Below, in pieces: positions 33,980 to 46,915 of a stretch of 64,000 nt of DNA. The stretch is from contig CP002295.1 of the NCBI GenBank assembly GCA_000238975.1, forward strand, positions 62,001 to 126,000, in the 5' to 3' direction. Each line of letters begins with the position of its first letter. Within the stretch, counting starts at the first letter, position 1. Position numbers and translations under genes: made by a program. Source of the DNA: Serratia symbiotica str. 'Cinara cedri' (lineage in GTDB: Bacteria > Pseudomonadota > Gammaproteobacteria > Enterobacterales > Enterobacteriaceae). The notes under the pieces were generated by a model. The model was not told the origin of the DNA and did no database searches. It was given only the letters and a program-made list of their open reading frames with translations.

Positions 33980-34295
33980 TTCTTTTCCTAGCTATCATAA
34001 AGAAAACCTTATGCTCATGATATCGGATATATTTTTGCCAATTTATTTTAAGTACTTTACTATGAACTTTATATAATTTGAAATTACCTCCATACTTTAT
34101 TAATTTTTTATATCTAATAGTTAATTTGATAACTATATATAACTCATTGATTAATAAGTTGTTAAAAATAGTATGTCTTGTACTAAATTTGTTGCTCATG
34201 CAGTTCTTGATTAATTAATATTGATTTAGTATCTCTCAATGAGATAGCGATAGAATATTCTGTTTTTAATCCTAACTTCTTAAAGAAAAAAGATA

Positions 34296-34607
34296 ATATT
34301 CATGTAGAATAAATAAAATTAGCATTTTAAATATTAGCATATTCGTGAAAATTATTTTTATGATGATAATCAAGATATTATAGAATAATTGTTAGCTAAA
34401 ATTAAATAAGTTTTGAAATGTTATGAACTGATTAAGGCAAAATTGCGTTTGTGGGTCGCGAAAATAAAAACCTTAATCGCCGGTTGCTACTTCATCTCCG
34501 ATACTATTGTGCTTTAAATCAGTACTTGCAGCGTGTAAGTTATTAGTAGTTAGCTTATTCTTTACTACTACTTGAAAGAGTGCAAGATCAATCTACTATG
34601 TCAATGA
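34296..34607 (+). pseudogene. yhbY: Decayed YhbY (CRS1-YhbY/CRM RNA-binding protein)
   Basis: The plus strand between rlmE and greA carries all of YhbY in order, as expected from E. coli. Around 34312 a frame reads K, stop, N, stop, HFK against KQKQHLK; next LAYS, stop, KIIFMM against LAHPLKPVVLL; then LLAKIK against VLAEIE, and YELIKAKL with KTLI at exact spacing. Last comes TCSV, stop, VISS, stop, LILYYYLKECKINLL against ACNVQVIGKTLVLYRPTKER and KISLP. Glutamine, glycine, leucine and threonine codons have become stops, and at least two frameshifts are needed. Confidence 0.9.
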
Positions 34608-34700
34608 AGTATCAAGTAATTAGGAGCAATGTCATGTATGTAACCTAAATAAAATTTGTCAGTAGCTTTTTATAAGGTTATATACGCTCTGATCTAATAA

Positions 34701-35177
34701 TTAGATATATTCTATTTTTAGAATTTTATAATTTACGTCTCCGCCAGGAGTTCTAATCACAACAACATCACCATACTCCTTACTAATTAAACCACGTGCT
34801 ATCGGTGAATTTATCGAAATCATATTTTTCTTAAAGTCAGCTTCATCATCACCAACAATACGGTAGGTAAATTTTTCCTTAATATCCAAGTTTAAAACTG
34901 TCACAGTAGCCCCAAAAATTACTCGACCAGTATTTCTTATTTTAGTGATATCGATCACTTGAGCGTTAGATAATTTTGCCTCAATATCCATAATACGTCC
35001 TTCACAAAATCCCTGCTGCTCGCGTGCGGCATGGTACTCAGCGTTTTCTTTTAAATCACCGTGATTGCGTGCAGCGGCGATATCGGCAATAATTTTTGGA
35101 CGACGCACGTTTTTCAGATATTCGAGTTCTTCGCGTAGCTTTGTAGCACCGCAAAAAGTCATTGGGATCTGTTTCAT
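34701..35177 (-). CDS. greA: Transcription elongation factor GreA
   Basis: Enters the RNA polymerase secondary channel and stimulates cleavage of backtracked RNA. 158 residues as in E. coli. The N-terminal coiled coil carries the tip [20 protein letters not shown], with the acidic residues needed for cleavage; the C-terminal FKBP-like domain includes [10 protein letters not shown] and SPIARGLI. dacB, its divergent neighbour in E. coli, is decayed. Confidence 0.97.
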   Translation of the reverse strand: MKQIPMTFCGATKLREELEYLKNVRRPKIIADIAAARNHGDLKENAEYHAAREQQGFCEGRIMDIEAKLSNAQVIDITKIRNTGRVIFGATVTVLNLDIKEKFTYRIVGDDEADFKKNMISINSPIARGLISKEYGDVVVIRTPGGDVNYKILKIEYI

Positions 35178-37252
35178 TGTATAAATACCTCTAAATCTTT
35201 TCTATTCAAATAACTATTATTCTAATGTGTTCATTTATAATACTAGTATCTTATTGCTCCTACCAAAGCGGTATTGCAAAAAAATATGATCTAAGATAGT
35301 AATAAATTTGTGATTAATTCTATATTTTATCTTAGGGTAACTTGGTAGTCATAGTTTACCTTTGTCTTTACTAAATCTGATTATATCGTTTTTTATTAAA
35401 CTTATATCTTAATATTATGTGTTTTTACACGTTATCAGTATAATGAAGTGTATATTTATTTTGAAGACGCAAGTGATATCAGAAAAATTAAATATAATAT
35501 TTACCCCTTGTATTTAAGCGGTTTGGAGGTACTATACTATCATAATAATTATCAATTATTACTTGTCACAAGAGTAATATCAACTAGTACTCATAAAATG
35601 TTAATAATGTTAACAAATTATTAGATTCTAAGATAAATTATTATTGTAGTATAACATACTAAAATGATCAGTTTAGTATGAAATACAGCAAATGAATAAG
35701 TAATATAATACTAACTATTAGTATAATATCAAGCTAATATATGAGTATTACGGTTTACGTTTTATAATGAACATTATTCAAAAAAGGATGTTCACCAGAT
35801 TATTGGTGATATGTTAATTGATGTTATATATAGCGTAGTGTGCGTAATATATGCTAGTCATGATAAGGTATATAGTAACTCTGGGATAATTTAGTTAAAA
35901 ATTATAGTAGATTATAAATTATAATAATTATAAATTGTAATAATTAGGGCTTTTAGCTTATTTATAGCGTCATGATATAGAAATATCATTATGATATATA
36001 TTTTTACATGGTATAAGATATAGTATTTATTTATGTTACCTACTCATCTAATTGATATGATCTGTTAAATAATATTGCTAATTATTTATAAATAAATATT
36101 GTATATTACTTATATAACTAAGAAAATTTGTTTCAGGGGATAATGAAATCATCCTATTATTAGTGCATAAATTAATATATTAGTTCATGCAAGTATTGCA
36201 AAATATTTGCATGATATAATTAAGTTAATCAACTTATTGATGTAAGTTATCGAGTGTTAGTTAATTGGTGAGCTATTTATGCACTAACAAAATAAAATTT
36301 TATGTTATAATTATAGGAAGTGTAGATATATTAATTTGAAAGTTTTAATAAACAGTATATACTGACTATAATAGTAGTATCTAGCAGTATTGATTATGCC
36401 TAAATATAATTAATCCTATTTTAGTGTATTTAGGTATATATTTAGTATAGTTTAATGGTGATATGTTAGCAATTAAGTGGATTATTAGTATTTTTTATTA
36501 ATCATAGTTATTAATTTTCCTTTATTAGCGCTATCTTCTAGGCGTATCTATAGATATAATTTTATGTCACATGGTGATTATGTTAATATTAATTGATTAA
36601 TTTTTAGTTGTACTACAAATAATGATACTTATATCATTAAGTAGATTTAGTATTAAAGAGAGTAGTTGGTAGTTTTAATACTATAAAAAATATATTAGTT
36701 TATACTAAGTCTAATATAGAAGAAGCAAAAGATGTGTAACTGTTATATTAGTGCTGAGTATTTTCTATGTAACATATAATGAATATATTTAGTAATATGT
36801 TAATATTTATGTGTTGATATTTATTCAGTAAGTTATTCTATATGTAGATAATATATCTTGTATTATATTTAATCTTTAAATTAGGTCATGTTGGTATAAG
36901 TTTTGTGTATATAAATTTACATAATACGAATATAATATTTCTCTGTTGTTTTTTTATTTTAAAGCACAATGAGTATTGTTTAACGTGATAATTTAGCATA
37001 CTAGGCCACGAATTAAATAAGTATCTAATTATTACTTATATAATGGATATTATTTTTAATATATACTTTTTTATAGTTGATCACTGATTGTTAATAGGTA
37101 TGATATATACAATTAATAATTAGATTACCCAATATATATAAAATATGTATATAATAGTATATTATAGCATAATAACTTTGTTAAGGTATTTTATTTTTTA
37201 TAATATTCATGCCAACTATGTACTATTTTAGTAATTTATTTTACATAGCAGT
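35178..37252. other. Decayed space between greA and obgE (dacB site)
   Basis: About 2.1 kb without an intact gene. E. coli has dacB (about 1.4 kb) here, and a dacB fragment can be read at 35745-35890. The rest has diverged beyond what I can align by eye. Confidence 0.6.
35745..35890 (+). pseudogene. dacB: Remnant of D-alanyl-D-alanine carboxypeptidase dacB (PBP4)
   Basis: One frame reads VLRFTF, then KKDVHQIIGDMLIDV, then IYASHDK. E. coli DacB, as recalled, has VARFGADPT, KKSGVNQIDGNVLIDTS and IFASHDK in that order. The middle piece between the first two blocks is deleted and about six codons are inserted before ASHDK. Orientation (divergent from greA) and position agree with E. coli. The serine active-site motifs were not found. 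Confidence 0.75.
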
Positions 37253-38763
<1,511 letters not shown>

Positions 38764-39015
38764 TTATTCGATGCTAATAAATTTACGATTTTTTAAGCCT
38801 TTAATTTCAAATTTGACCTGACCTGCTCTTAAAGCAAACAGTGTATGGTCTCTACCGCAACCGATATTATTACCAGCATGAAATTTAGTTCCACGCTGCC
38901 GAACTATAATGCTCCCAGCTAAGACATTTTCGCCGCCAAAATGTTTTATTCCTAGACGCTTAGATTGCGAATCTCGTCCGTTCCGTGTTGATCCTCCAGC
39001 TTTTTTATGCGCCAT
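38764..39015 (-). CDS. rpmA: 50S ribosomal protein L27
   Basis: Its N-terminal tail reaches the peptidyl-transferase centre. 83 residues (E. coli 85). [20 protein letters not shown] and [20 protein letters not shown] are family signatures and intact. It follows rplU by 24 bases; the two form the usual L21-L27 operon. Confidence 0.97.
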   Translation of the reverse strand: MAHKKAGGSTRNGRDSQSKRLGIKHFGGENVLAGSIIVRQRGTKFHAGNNIGCGRDHTLFALRAGQVKFEIKGLKNRKFISIE

Positions 39016-39039
39016 GAATGTGCTCTCCTGCTTTTTGAT

Positions 39040-39351
39040 TTAAGCGCTAATACTAGTGATTTTAACATCAGTAAACCACTGACGGTGACCCTGTTGCTTA
39101 CGGTAGTGTTTACGACGACGAAACTTAACAATTTTAATTTTTTTGCCACGACCGTGTGCAATAACTTTAGCATTTATCTTGCTACCATCTATAAATGGTG
39201 CTCCGATTTTGATATTTTCGCTATTAACGATCATCGTAATATGGTAAAATTTAATTGCCTCACCAGTTGCGATATCTAGCTTTTCCAAGCGAATGGTCTG
39301 ACCTTCGCTTACTCGGTACTGTTTACCACCACTTTGGAAAATCGCGTACAT
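39040..39351 (-). CDS. rplU: 50S ribosomal protein L21
   Basis: Binds 23S rRNA near L20. 103 residues, identical length to E. coli. [18 protein letters not shown] opens the protein and the basic end [20 protein letters not shown] is the rRNA-binding signature. First gene of the rplU-rpmA pair; the divergent ispB of E. coli is decayed beyond it. Confidence 0.97.
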   Translation of the reverse strand: MYAIFQSGGKQYRVSEGQTIRLEKLDIATGEAIKFYHITMIVNSENIKIGAPFIDGSKINAKVIAHGRGKKIKIVKFRRRKHYRKQQGHRQWFTDVKITSISA

Positions 39352-39517
39352 ATAACACTCCGCTGTTTGCGTAGTCTTTATATAAAGTATAAAGATCGCT
39401 ATAAAAATGTATTATAAAACATAAATGATACGCAAAAAACTGATGTATAACAAGATCAGAATAATTATAAAATTAGAAAAGAACAAGAATAAAAGTATCT
39501 TTGATAGTGCGTATCTA

Positions 39518-39550
39518 AACTATTCCTGGCACTCAACTCGAGGAATAGTT
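39518..39550. promoter_or_regulatory. 10-bp hairpin about 170 bases upstream of rplU
   Basis: Arms 39518-39527 and 39541-39550 pair perfectly around a 13-nt loop. The position fits a structured leader of rplU-rpmA, or a terminator of a lost gene. No U-run follows on either strand. Confidence 0.35.
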
Positions 39551-40267
39551 ATTATATACTAATGTAGGGTTATTCTAGTAGTTAGTAAATAAAATATATC
39601 TAAAATGATCATAAGTGTATCATGCATATATAGTAAATTATTAAGTTAACTATGCAAGATATATTTTAAAGTAGTACTCAGTGAGTTACTGTACTTCGAT
39701 ATTGCGTTTATTAAATAGATTTTTTATTGCATTATTGGTGTCTGCATAAGCGTATTTAGTCCATAATTGCTTTATTGGTGTCGCTGCATTAAATTGTAAA
39801 GGCAATAAATTTGTTACTTTGTAGTGTTACTCGAATACATCTATACATTTATGCAGTGATATTATTTCATAATAACGTAGTACATTAATTTGATATGCTC
39901 TGCGTAAGAGTTATGGTCAATGCTATACGTACAATACCAGTAGTTTACTAGTACTCTAATTTATTATTTACCCTATTTATTTGTTATTGTTCATTTTAAA
40001 TAATGATTATTATAAAATTGCTATGCATGATAATTTGAATATCTAGGTAGTGAATCTCATTGCTAAAAGTAAAATAATATAGTTAATTAGTGCGTGTGCT
40101 CCTCGTATTACTACAAAAAATTATACTTAGGTAATCTATAGTAAAATTTTTCTTTAATTTTAAGGAGATAAACAATTATTATTAATTTTATGCGGTATTT
40201 ATATAGAAGGATAGTATTACAAAATTATCACTGTGACCTTAGTATTGTACTGTAATTAATTGATGAT

Positions 40268-40860
40268 TGGTTTGGTTATAATTCCAATAAAATCGCTTTA
40301 GTTGAAAACATTAATAACAATCTTTATAAGGAGATACTAAGCCCGTTGTTGTATGCTATGTGGTATAATTATGAGGATTAAAAAAGAGTAATACGTTAGC
40401 TGGGTAATTAAATAGGGTGATATGTGATATTTGTTAGAACTTATACTGTATTATGCTAGTAATGATTCTTGCTTAAATGTGATTATAATTTGTTTTGAGT
40501 AAAGGTTAGTGTTATAAAGTAATTAGTGTGCTTACCAACATTACTTTACTTACTAATGTTACTAAAGTTATTATTTTACGATACAGTAGAGCGTTTAGAT
40601 ATTTTTGTATTGTAGTATAAATTTTAATAAATTTTCTCATTTTTAACACTATCTCACAGGGGTAGTATACCCGCATGTGATTAATGACTGTATTTAGTAA
40701 TAAATAGGCTATTTTTTATGTTAGGTAGAAATAGCGCTTAACATGTACGTGCAGTGCATATGGCTTTTGTTATAGATTTTGAGTGTTATTTTCAATACAA
40801 AGTATTATACTTATCTTGTCGCTAGAGGCTGATGTTATCTTATAAAAATATTTTTATAAT
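40268..40860 (+). pseudogene. ispB: Remnant of octaprenyl diphosphate synthase ispB
   Basis: E. coli has ispB divergent from rplU. A single frame gives ALVENINNNL (E. coli AILEQLNSDV) and, 26 codons on, E-D-stop-KR-V-IR (E. coli GGGKRIRP), with WY in the place of GYY. Further on, VRAVHMAFVID can be laid on GRYLGTAFQLID. Glycine codons have become GAG, GAT and TAA. The N-terminal match is good and frame-consistent; the later match is weaker. Ends are approximate. Confidence 0.55.
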
Positions 40861-43375
40861 TTTTAGTTTATTGATAAGTTATTTTGTGTTAAATTTTAGC
40901 TATATATCTTCTGTGGAGATAGAAGAGATTATAATATATAATGTATTATAGCGGTAATGCCCTAGTTTTATTGCGATTATCTTTTATACATGAGTAGTAA
41001 TATTGGTTATAGGAATTTTTAGGATAGTTATTAGTAATATTAGTTTTTAATATAGTATTATTAATAATAAAAGTATGAATATTAATTTTAATAATAATTA
41101 AATAGTATTTTGTGAATACGAAATTAAAAATATATTGACTATGATTTCAGTATACTGTGTTTTAATTTTATTAATGTTAGTTAATACCTGGTTGTATCGT
41201 GGGCTAAAAGTTAAGTAGATATTTGAAGAAGTGATTTTGGTTAGATTCTTGAAAGACTAAATGAGTAGCAATTTTAATTTTTACAGTACACTATAGTTAG
41301 ATAGAATACTCACTAAGTATAAATTAATAAATATATAGTAAATAATTACTACTATTTTATGGTAGATTTTGTTGTATATATATTTTATTAAGATAAGTGC
41401 TTAAGACATTACTATTTAATGTAGTATATTTATATACTATTCTCATATTGTATTTATGTTCTTATTTTATAAGTATACTGAAGCACACTAAATTTTAATA
41501 TTAGTGAAAAATATTATTACTTAGCAATAGTAAATGTATGAAGAGGTATTTATACTTATCACATTCTAATATGAGCGCAAATAATTACACTATTTTAGTA
41601 AGTCGCATTAGTTGTATTAGCTTAGATATTACACTAAAATAATTTATAGCTAAGATTATAGAAAGGACTGCAAACTAATTACTAATTTTTCTTTAATTAT
41701 TGCAGCCTTAAGATTCACAACTTGCGTTGTGAGAGTATTTTCTACTTCGCAGAATAAATTAGTTGTTATAACACTATCAAGAATAGTGTTAAATTATTAA
41801 TACTAGGATGCATTTTGATAATGAAGATGTTGATGTTTTTTAGGTGTTTAATGTTGCAGTTCATTTATGTACTATTTCCAATAGCATGATATTTTATAGA
41901 TTTTTTTTAAAAAAAAATAGATATTTATGCTGTCTTAGCACAGCTGATATATTAATTATAGTGATGCCTACTTAACTTATGATAATGTATGTATAGGATC
42001 GCATGGTAATTTATCATTACTTTTTATAAAAGCACGCATCATACTAGCATTAAGGTTATATTAATTAGGCGTGATTTATACTTGGTGTATGCATATCATT
42101 CAAAACAAAAGTTATTATATGCATATTTTATAGAGTAGTAAATATATTATTATTAATAAATATCTTCATATTGACTATGGTAGAAATATAATACATGTCC
42201 ATACCACGGAGATGGTGTAAAAATATTATTAGACGAGAGATGGTTTAGAGGTTTAGGAGCGTTCTTTTTAGGTGCAATTAGTGATGGTTACAATTATGTT
42301 TGTAGTGGCGTCATAATTTGTAACGTTAAATATATACTTGTATTATTAGTAATCTCAAAGATAAAGTGCTATCAATATGTTATGTTTTTACTGTAAATTA
42401 TTATATATATCAATAATAATGTATTTAAGATAATATTTAATAGTTTAATAGTAAAATATTTTTATATATTGAGTATTTTATATTCAATGGCTAGTAGTTA
42501 AAATATAAAAATAATGTAAATAGTATACAATTATTTATTGGTATATTATTATATTAGATAATGAAACTTTGATATAATATTTTATTAAATATTATAATTG
42601 CTGCTATTAATCAAATGTTAATAATTACATTATTAATACTCGTTTACTTATAATAAGTAAATTTATTGTGATCCAATTTTTTTCTTTATTTTTCTGCTAT
42701 GAATATAATAATGTTATTGTTCGTTTTATTTTATATAATAAAATATAATATTATTTATAATTACTATGTATATAGTTGGTAAAATACTATGGCATAAGAT
42801 TTATAATCTTATATAATAAAGAAAGTCAATCCAAGTATATACATCGTTATTTTAAATAATAAATACAGTGTATAAGTTAATATAGAAATAAGAAGAAATA
42901 TAGAAAATATTCATTAAAATAAAGTATTATGGTTGCTTAATAATTTTGGCATAGCCTATATTTATGTATTGCTATATAGCAATAATCTTTTATCCTACGG
43001 TAGTACCGGTATACTTATTATTAATTCATTAATATATTTAGTACCGGATATAGATATTTCTTATAATGATGTTACTATAGTTATTTATATTGTTTTAGTG
43101 TGTATTTATATTGATTATTATTTTTTTAATTTTACCGGAAAATATAAAGAAATTTTTGATGCTACTACTAGTTAAAATATTATTTTGTAGTTATTATAAA
43201 TAATTTATTGCTCATGATCTTTATATAAAGATATCAATATTATTATAATTGAAACTATAAAAATATAATATTTTTTAAAAAAACACTTTTTGTTATAACT
43301 ATATACTATCATTAATAATATAAATAATAGTTTAGTGAGGGTGAAGTTTGGGTATATTGTACGTAAGATTAATAT

Positions 43376-43406
43376 ATACCAAGAGTAATTAGATTACTCT
43401 TGGTAT
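43376..43406. terminator. Perfect 14-bp hairpin in the desert
   Basis: Arms 43376-43389 and 43393-43406 with a 3-nt loop; TTAATAAG follows on plus. It is far from any intact gene and looks like the terminator of a vanished gene on either strand. Confidence 0.45.
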
Positions 43407-46105
43407 TTAATAAGCTACCGTTTATATATTATGTAATAGATTCTAGGCAAGAGACAATATGTATTGTTGTAACCTAACTTTTTACTTATAACTAAAATAT
43501 AATCACTTTACAGTATCTTTGTATAATTAAATTAGTTAGTATCTTAATATCAGTATGTCAGATTATAGATGACCGCTAATTATTAGCGCTACCTATTAAT
43601 AATAAGTATATACAATTAGTATATAAATACTTTATTAGCACAGTGACAGTGCGGATATATTATAAATATAATTGTTAATTTTATATAAAATATATTAATT
43701 TTAAAGAAACTATAATGATAGTAGATTATTGCAATATTATAGAATATTGCAATTAACTTTTTTCGTGAAAGTAAGAGCCTATTATTAAAAAATAATGTTA
43801 TAGTAAGTATTTCCTTTGCATTATAAATGTACGCATAATACATATGATTTAGTTTAAAGAATATGTGTTAGCGATTATGCTAGATATGGTAAATATTACA
43901 TCTATTTTATATTTTTGAATTTATTCAAAAATATAATTAGACATTGTATTCATTATTATACCATTAAGTATACACTATGGCTAATATTATAATTAATAAT
44001 GCATATATTTTTTGTATTGTCATCAACATTATTTAAAGTTTGCCTTAATATATTGATGTTAAGAATAAAGTCTGGTTCATGCGCTTAGCACTATGCATCC
44101 TATACTAGGCTCATGATTACTTATATCACTAATATTATTGTATTTATAGTATTTATTTTAGTTGATTTGTGTTTGATTGCATATATTATAACCCAATTTT
44201 ATTGGGTTGCTATAAGGTTGTTGCCAAGGTTATAGTTAATTTTTATTTGTATTACTGAATCTATAAGTTATATTTCTACAGTTAATTAGTGAGTAATTAA
44301 TAACACTAAATATATCTACTTTAGCTAAAGTAGTATAATTATTTTACTTTTTGCACGGGAGTAATGAAATTCTAGTTATAGTAGTTATAGGTGATATTTT
44401 ATATCTACTAACAGTCAATAACATTAATAATACTGTATTAGTATTAGTGACATTATATCAAATATTATTGATTATTTTTGATATTTCGCTAACTAGCTAC
44501 TAAGATTATATAATAGTACTGTGCTGTTTGTGATTATTAAAGTGATTTAATGTCATTAACGTTTATAAGAATGTGAACTATAATGTACGTATTTATCTTT
44601 CAATTATTACAACCTCATGAGCATAGATAGTAAATATTATGAATCGTAAGAGGTTAATGATTATGTGCCAATAAAGCAATAGAGTTGTAGGTAATAATCT
44701 TTAAAGTAGGCATTACTAGTAGCTTATAATGCTAGTTATTTACTACTTATAATACTTATTACTTACTATAGTAGGTAGTTTATACTAGACACTAGACATT
44801 AGGTAAATTATTTATAATTATTTCTTGTATAAATATAATTTTGATTTTCTTTATCTAATAGTTATACCTATAATAGATTATTAGTGATTTTGTTTGTTAT
44901 TTAAATAGTATTCTAGCATTTTTGTGTATCAAGATTACGATGTTATGAGTGGTTTTTGGTGGATTTATAGCTATTATAATATTTATAAAAAATCAGTATG
45001 GAAGTATATAAGATGTGGTGAGTAATGCATTCGCTATTAAAGTTATATGATACATTACGAATAAATATTTTTAAATCTTCTATTTTAGGTTAAAATAGTG
45101 ACTAGATTATAGGGGATGATTAGTTCTAATAGGATTATTAATACTAAGTTTAGATAATATTGCTAAAATATGAATAAATAATATATAAATATTAGATAAT
45201 ATATAAGATATAGATTAAATTAATATTTATTTTTATACCATGATCTTGGTAATTATCATAATTCTTCTGCTTTATTATTTAACATATCTAACACTAGAGT
45301 ATAGAATTATTTTATATATAGTATTTAAAATATTGAGCTATTAGTTTTATTTACCTTGGTATTATATTGTTTTTTTAAAAAAGATGTGCTGATATGGCAA
45401 TAATGTCTTCGTATTAGGAAGTAAAATGATATAATAATTTTCAAATTGTTTTTATTTCTTTGAAAATCTTAGCAGGTTCTAATTTTAGATCACTTATATA
45501 TAACCAGTGTTAACTGCATTAGTAAAAAGTAAATTTGATGTATTTTTAAAGTACATATAGTTATCAATGGATATAGTCATACCTGTTATCATCAAATATA
45601 TACTGTCATAGTTTTTAGTGCATATTATAAAAGAGTATGCCGATGCTATTAGTAATAATAGCAATCATAACTACCTTTTTAAATATTGATTATTATATTT
45701 TTTATAGTATTACTAATTAAGATATATGTCTTATACTAACGCTTGTTTAACTAAAATATAACTTAAGTATGATTTTTTACTGCTTTTTTAGTAATACAAT
45801 TATTAAATAATGAACATCAGTATTTGATGTAGTTATACAATGAACTATACAGTATATTACTGTACAAATCTTTTTTCTATTTTTGGTAATTAACTTAAGT
45901 GAATATCTATGTAGGTCTTTGTTTACTTAACCTTTATATTAAGGGTAATTAATAATTAATCAAAGATATGTATAAAGATAAAATCCTATCTAAACATTTG
46001 ATAGTGTTTATAAGATGTGCAGTAGCTGCTTTTGATAAAATTAAATGAAGTTGCTAAGGTACGAACTAGCTAGTATTTATTGAGTGATAGAACACCTTAT
46101 TCTAG

Positions 46106-46152
46106 GTATCATTCTAAAATGATACGCTGAATGTCTGTTTGTGCGCATTCAG
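46106..46152. promoter_or_regulatory. Two tandem hairpins upstream of ppa
   Basis: First stem 46106-46113/46118-46125 (8 bp, 4-nt loop), second 46127-46133/46146-46152 (7 bp, 12-nt loop), ending 154 bases before the ppa start. They stand out from the AT-rich background. They may be a leader structure of ppa or a terminator of a lost upstream gene. Confidence 0.35.
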
Positions 46153-46306
46153 TAATAGTTAAGGATAGTAATTTAATTTAGGTTCAAAATCTAGACTATT
46201 ACTAGTAAGTTTAATAAGAGATATTTGATATAAAAGTAAGAAATTATTAAATTGTTTATTTATAATAAACGTTATTATAAATCGAGTTAGAGTGAAGGGA
46301 GCTAAC

Positions 46307-46837
46307 ATGAGTTTAAATTTAGTGCCAGCTGGCAAAGATTTGCCGGAAGATATTTACGTTATTATTGAAATACCTGCAAATGCTAATCCAATAAAATATG
46401 AAATTGATAAAGTTACTAGTGCATTATTCGTTGACCGTTTTATGTCCACAACAATGTTTTATCCATGTAATTACGGCTACATTAATTATACTCTATCTTT
46501 AGATGGAGACCCAGCTGACGTGCTTGTCCCTACTCCATATCCATTGCAACCTTATTCAGTGATTCGTTGCCGTCCAGTTGGTATGCTAAAGATGATCGAT
46601 GAAGCTGGTGAAGATGTAAAGTTAATTGCGGTCCCCCATAGTACTTTGACAAAAGAATATAATTATATTAAGGATATAAAAGATGTGCCAAAACTTTTAT
46701 GCGCTCAAATAACTCACTTTTTTGAGCACTATAAAGCTTTAGAAGCAGGAAAATGGGTGAGAGTGGAAGGCTGGGAGGATGCTGTAGCAGCTAAAGCTGA
46801 AATTATTGCTTCTTTTAAGCGCGCTACTAAGACTTAA
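46307..46837 (+). CDS. ppa: Inorganic pyrophosphatase
   Basis: Hydrolyses pyrophosphate and so drives nucleic-acid, tRNA-charging and lipid synthesis. 176 residues as in E. coli, counted from the ATG at 46307, which has GGGAG seven bases upstream; an in-frame GTG five codons earlier is not needed. Active-site residues are present: KYEIDK, the triad of Asp in [20 protein letters not shown], and Tyr-Lys in HFFEHYK. It stands alone between two deserts, a sign of strong selection. Confidence 0.97.
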   Translation: MSLNLVPAGKDLPEDIYVIIEIPANANPIKYEIDKVTSALFVDRFMSTTMFYPCNYGYINYTLSLDGDPADVLVPTPYPLQPYSVIRCRPVGMLKMIDEAGEDVKLIAVPHSTLTKEYNYIKDIKDVPKLLCAQITHFFEHYKALEAGKWVRVEGWEDAVAAKAEIIASFKRATKT

Positions 46838-46872
46838 TATTAATTTACTTTATCTGTAATTTTATATAAATG

Positions 46873-46915
46873 CATGATATTCATGGTGATCGTTACGGTG
46901 GTCACCGGCATCATG
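46873..46915 (+). terminator. Two-tier hairpin after ppa, without a U-tract
   Basis: Outer stem CATGAT/ATCATG, inner stem GGTGATC/GGTCACC (one G-U pair, 8-nt loop), starting 36 bases after the ppa stop. It is an island of higher GC. ATAAAATTATTC follows, not a U-run. Confidence 0.5.

Larger units (their letters stand above)
39552..46306. other. Largest gene desert, rplU to ppa
   Basis: About 6.75 kb without an intact gene. The rplU-proximal part holds an ispB remnant. Beyond ~40.9 kb I could assign nothing, though some stretches keep open, protein-like frames (for example 42204-42390 on plus, reading DERWFRGLGAFFLGAISDGY) and strong hairpins (43376-43406, 44190-44208) that look like leftovers of genes and terminators. 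Confidence 0.5.

Noticed and set aside
33972-34199. 75-codon open frame on minus upstream of rlmE
   Set aside because: Overlaps the rlmE start region, AT-biased residues, no homology recognised; rlmE has its own good start inside it.
39686-39815. 41-codon open minus frame ending KNLFNKRNIEVQ then stop
   Set aside because: It looks protein-like, but I could not attach it to any family and E. coli has no gene on this strand here; a stretch this long can arise by chance in six frames.
42933-43175. 80-codon open frame on plus in the largest desert
   Set aside because: Rich in I, Y, N and L codons as expected from AT-rich DNA; no recognisable motif, no ribosome-binding site, no syntenic partner.
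43616-43843. 75-codon open frame on minus
   Set aside because: Composition explained by base bias alone; no family features.
44316-44333. 18-bp perfect palindrome
   Set aside because: It has no loop or U-run and no neighbouring gene; short palindromes are expected at this AT content.
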